From contig NZ_VLKT01000009.1 in NCBI RefSeq assembly GCF_007830515.1, positions 62,001-126,000 of the forward strand: a stretch of 64,000 nt of DNA, read 5' to 3'. Below, piece by piece: positions 62,588-64,000 of the stretch. Position 1 is the stretch's first letter, and each line of letters opens with the position of its first letter. This stretch comes from Mesorhizobium tianshanense. Lineage in GTDB: Bacteria; Pseudomonadota; Alphaproteobacteria; Rhizobiales; Rhizobiaceae. Made by a program: the position numbers and the translations under genes. The notes beneath the pieces were generated by a model. That model searched no databases. It saw nothing but the letters and a program-made list of their open reading frames with translations, and was not told the origin of the DNA.

Positions 62588-62778
62588 GTTCTCAACAAGA
62601 ATGGCAAAAAATCAACCGGTCGTCCCGATGCCGATCCAAAAACGCGCAAACGCCTGCAAACTGGTTCGATGGGTGTAACCCTGCCGGCCCCCACGGGCGG
62701 ATAGCCGGGGAAGGCCGGCGCTTGAACGTAATGCACTTTTGCATTATATTTCAGGTTAACCAATCAGGAGATTCTGCT

Positions 62779-63045
62779 ATGACGACACTGACCGTAACGG
62801 CACGCGGGCAGGTCACTTTTCGGAAAGATGTGCTCCAACACCTGGGCATCAAGCCGGGAGAAAAAATTGAACTGGATTTGCTACCAGATGGCCGGGCAGA
62901 GCTAAGGGCATCGCAGCCGAAGGGATCGTTTCGGGACCTTCATGGCTTCCTGAAAGGGAAGACGAATGGCCAAGTTCTCACTATTGAGGAAATCAATGAG
63001 GCAATCGCCGAGGCTGGTGCGGCCGCCGGGGCCGGCAAGGAATGA
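62779..63045 (+). CDS. vapB: AbrB/MazE-type antitoxin
   Basis: An 88-aa protein with the swapped-hairpin DNA-binding start MTTLTVTARGQVTFRKDVLQ HLGIKPGEKI and a C-terminal toxin-binding tail. AGGAG lies nine bases upstream of ATG 62779. It overlaps the VapC gene by ATGA, the usual TA arrangement. The pair represses its own promoter. Confidence 0.9.
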   Translation: MTTLTVTARGQVTFRKDVLQHLGIKPGEKIELDLLPDGRAELRASQPKGSFRDLHGFLKGKTNGQVLTIEEINEAIAEAGAAAGAGKE

Positions 63046-63449
63046 AAATCACGGCTGATACGAATGTTCTGCTCCGCGCCTATGTGGCTGACGATGCCAA
63101 GCAGGCGAGTGCCGCTGTCGAGTTGCTGGCAACCGCGGATATCGTGGCTGTAAGCTTACAATCCCTCTGTGAATTCACGTGGGTCTTGGCCCGCCAATAT
63201 AAGACTGCTTGCGAGGACATTTCCGCCGCGATCCGTGCCCTGCTGAATACGGAAAATGTCGTGGTCAATCGGCCCGCAGTTGAAGCTGGTCTATCGGTCC
63301 TTGATGCTGGTGGTGATTTTGCTGATGGTGTGATTGCCTATGATGGTAGCTGGCTGGGCGGGGAAGTCTTTGTTTCCTTTGACAGAAAGGCTGTGAAGCT
63401 TCTTTCTTCACAAGGGCGTTCCGCCCGCCTCCTAAAGGCGAGCGCCTGA
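63042..63449 (+). CDS. vapC: PIN domain toxin (VapC)
   Basis: A 135-aa PIN ribonuclease: D6 in ITADTNVLLRAYV, E44 in SLCEFTWVL, D92 and D95 in GGDFADGVIA, and D114 in SFDRKAV form the acidic metal site. The target is probably tRNA, rRNA or mRNA. It is coupled to the antitoxin. Confidence 0.9.
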   Translation: MKITADTNVLLRAYVADDAKQASAAVELLATADIVAVSLQSLCEFTWVLARQYKTACEDISAAIRALLNTENVVVNRPAVEAGLSVLDAGGDFADGVIAYDGSWLGGEVFVSFDRKAVKLLSSQGRSARLLKASA

Positions 63450-63456
63450 CTCGTGA

Positions 63457-64000
63457 CTATATCAGATAGCACCCCCGCTCGATGGCGAGGCGGCGCACCA
63501 GCGCCAGCACGCTGTCGATGGTGGGCGTCGGCAGGCCAGTCAGCCGGCCAAGCTCCTGGACCGCCGTCACCAGCGCGTCGATCTCCATTGGCCGGCCGCG
63601 CTCCAGGTCCTGCAGCATCGAGGTCTTGTGCTCGCCGACATCCCCGGCGCCCTTGATCCGCCGGTCGACCGATATCGGGAAACGGACGCCCAGGCTTTCG
63701 CCGATCGCCTGCGCCTCCAGCATCATGGCGCGGGCAAGCGCGCGGGTTGCCTCATCGGCAGCGATCGCCGCAAGCGTGCTGCCGGTCAGCGCGGAAATCG
63801 GGTTGAAGGAGAGATTGCCCCAGAGCTTCACCCAGATCTCACTGCGGATGTCGTCGCGAACCGGCACCTGCAGCCCCGCCGCAACCATCTCCTCGGCAAG
63901 CCGCGTGACACGTTCGCTCTTCTCGCCCGAGGGCTCGCCGAGCGAGAAGCGTTTGCCCTCGATATGGCGGACCAGGCCGGGCGCATCCACCTCGGCCGCG
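63457..64000 (-). CDS. panE: 2-dehydropantoate 2-reductase (5' part outside window)
   Basis: The reverse strand is open from the window end to the stop at 63457 (about 181 codons). It contains the ketopantoate-reductase C-terminal domain: DIRSEIWVKLWGNLSFNPIS with the conserved lysine and asparagine, ALTGSTLAAIA, and the end PTIDSVLALVRRLA. The N-terminal NADPH domain is beyond the window. ApbA/PanE acts in pantothenate synthesis. Confidence 0.85.
   Translation of the reverse strand, partial: AAEVDAPGLVRHIEGKRFSLGEPSGEKSERVTRLAEEMVAAGLQVPVRDDIRSEIWVKLWGNLSFNPISALTGSTLAAIAADEATRALARAMMLEAQAIGESLGVRFPISVDRRIKGAGDVGEHKTSMLQDLERGRPMEIDALVTAVQELGRLTGLPTPTIDSVLALVRRLAIERGCYLI

Noticed and set aside
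1..64000. CRISPR arrays, rRNA or tRNA genes
   Set aside because: No regularly spaced direct repeats, no rRNA signature and no foldable tRNA were seen on either strand.

Overview
The window reads as a chromosomal segment of a Mesorhizobium-like alphaproteobacterium (Rhizobiales). The support is the split glyQ/glyS genes, an F0 ATP synthase operon with separate b' and b subunits (atpI-B-E-b'-b), a SbmA/BacA peptide transporter, a complete nosRZDFYLX cluster, high GC with strong codon bias, and Rhizobiales-type interspersed palindromes, one of which is translated in frame inside glyS. No tRNA, rRNA or CRISPR array was seen.

Layout. 0-5.4 kb: glyS (cut by the window start), glyQ and a TPR protein, all on the minus strand. 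5.7-6.6 kb: a shrunken LuxR-type gene and gene-poor DNA. 6.6-17.4 kb: the nitrous oxide reduction module, made of a ferritin-like diiron protein divergent from nosRZDFYLX, then a DUF1858 protein and a wrecked FNR/NnrR-type regulator. Two TTGCG-type dyads resemble NnrR boxes. 17.8-20.7 kb: a phospholipase D-like synthase, then transposase and MFS debris. 20.7-34.1 kb: conserved housekeeping genes (polyprenyl diphosphate synthase, TrmN6-like methyltransferase, S49 peptidase, ispE, moaB, PhyH-like protein, glycosyltransferase, PA0069-type radical SAM protein, rnhB, atp operon, cell wall hydrolase).

34.2-40.3 kb: a probable insertion. A 262-bp copy of the 3' end of der at 34215-34476 repeats the true 3' end of der at 40261-40522 in the same orientation. 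Between the copies lie an SDR with a SEC-C tail, an E2-acyltransferase-like protein, an ICMT-like membrane methyltransferase, lipoproteins, an L,D-transpeptidase and a second SDR. No integrase was found. 40.3-49.2 kb: der, a YfgM-like TPR protein, a polysaccharide deacetylase, bacA, an MFS transporter, a LysR regulator, an M29 aminopeptidase and a DUF488 protein.

49.4-60.6 kb: a carbohydrate or polyol uptake and catabolism locus. It holds a five-gene ABC transporter/SDR operon, two SorC-type regulators, a HAD phosphatase, a glycerol-1-phosphate dehydrogenase (AraM/EgsA) family protein and an FGGY kinase. Two candidate operators sit in the divergent intergenic regions. The substrate cannot be assigned, and this is the best candidate here for an undescribed pathway. 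60.7-64 kb: a YffB/ArsC-like protein, an ArsR-AHSA1 pair with a near-perfect palindrome upstream, a 2'-5' RNA ligase-like gene that looks frameshifted, a VapBC toxin-antitoxin pair and the 3' part of a ketopantoate reductase gene.
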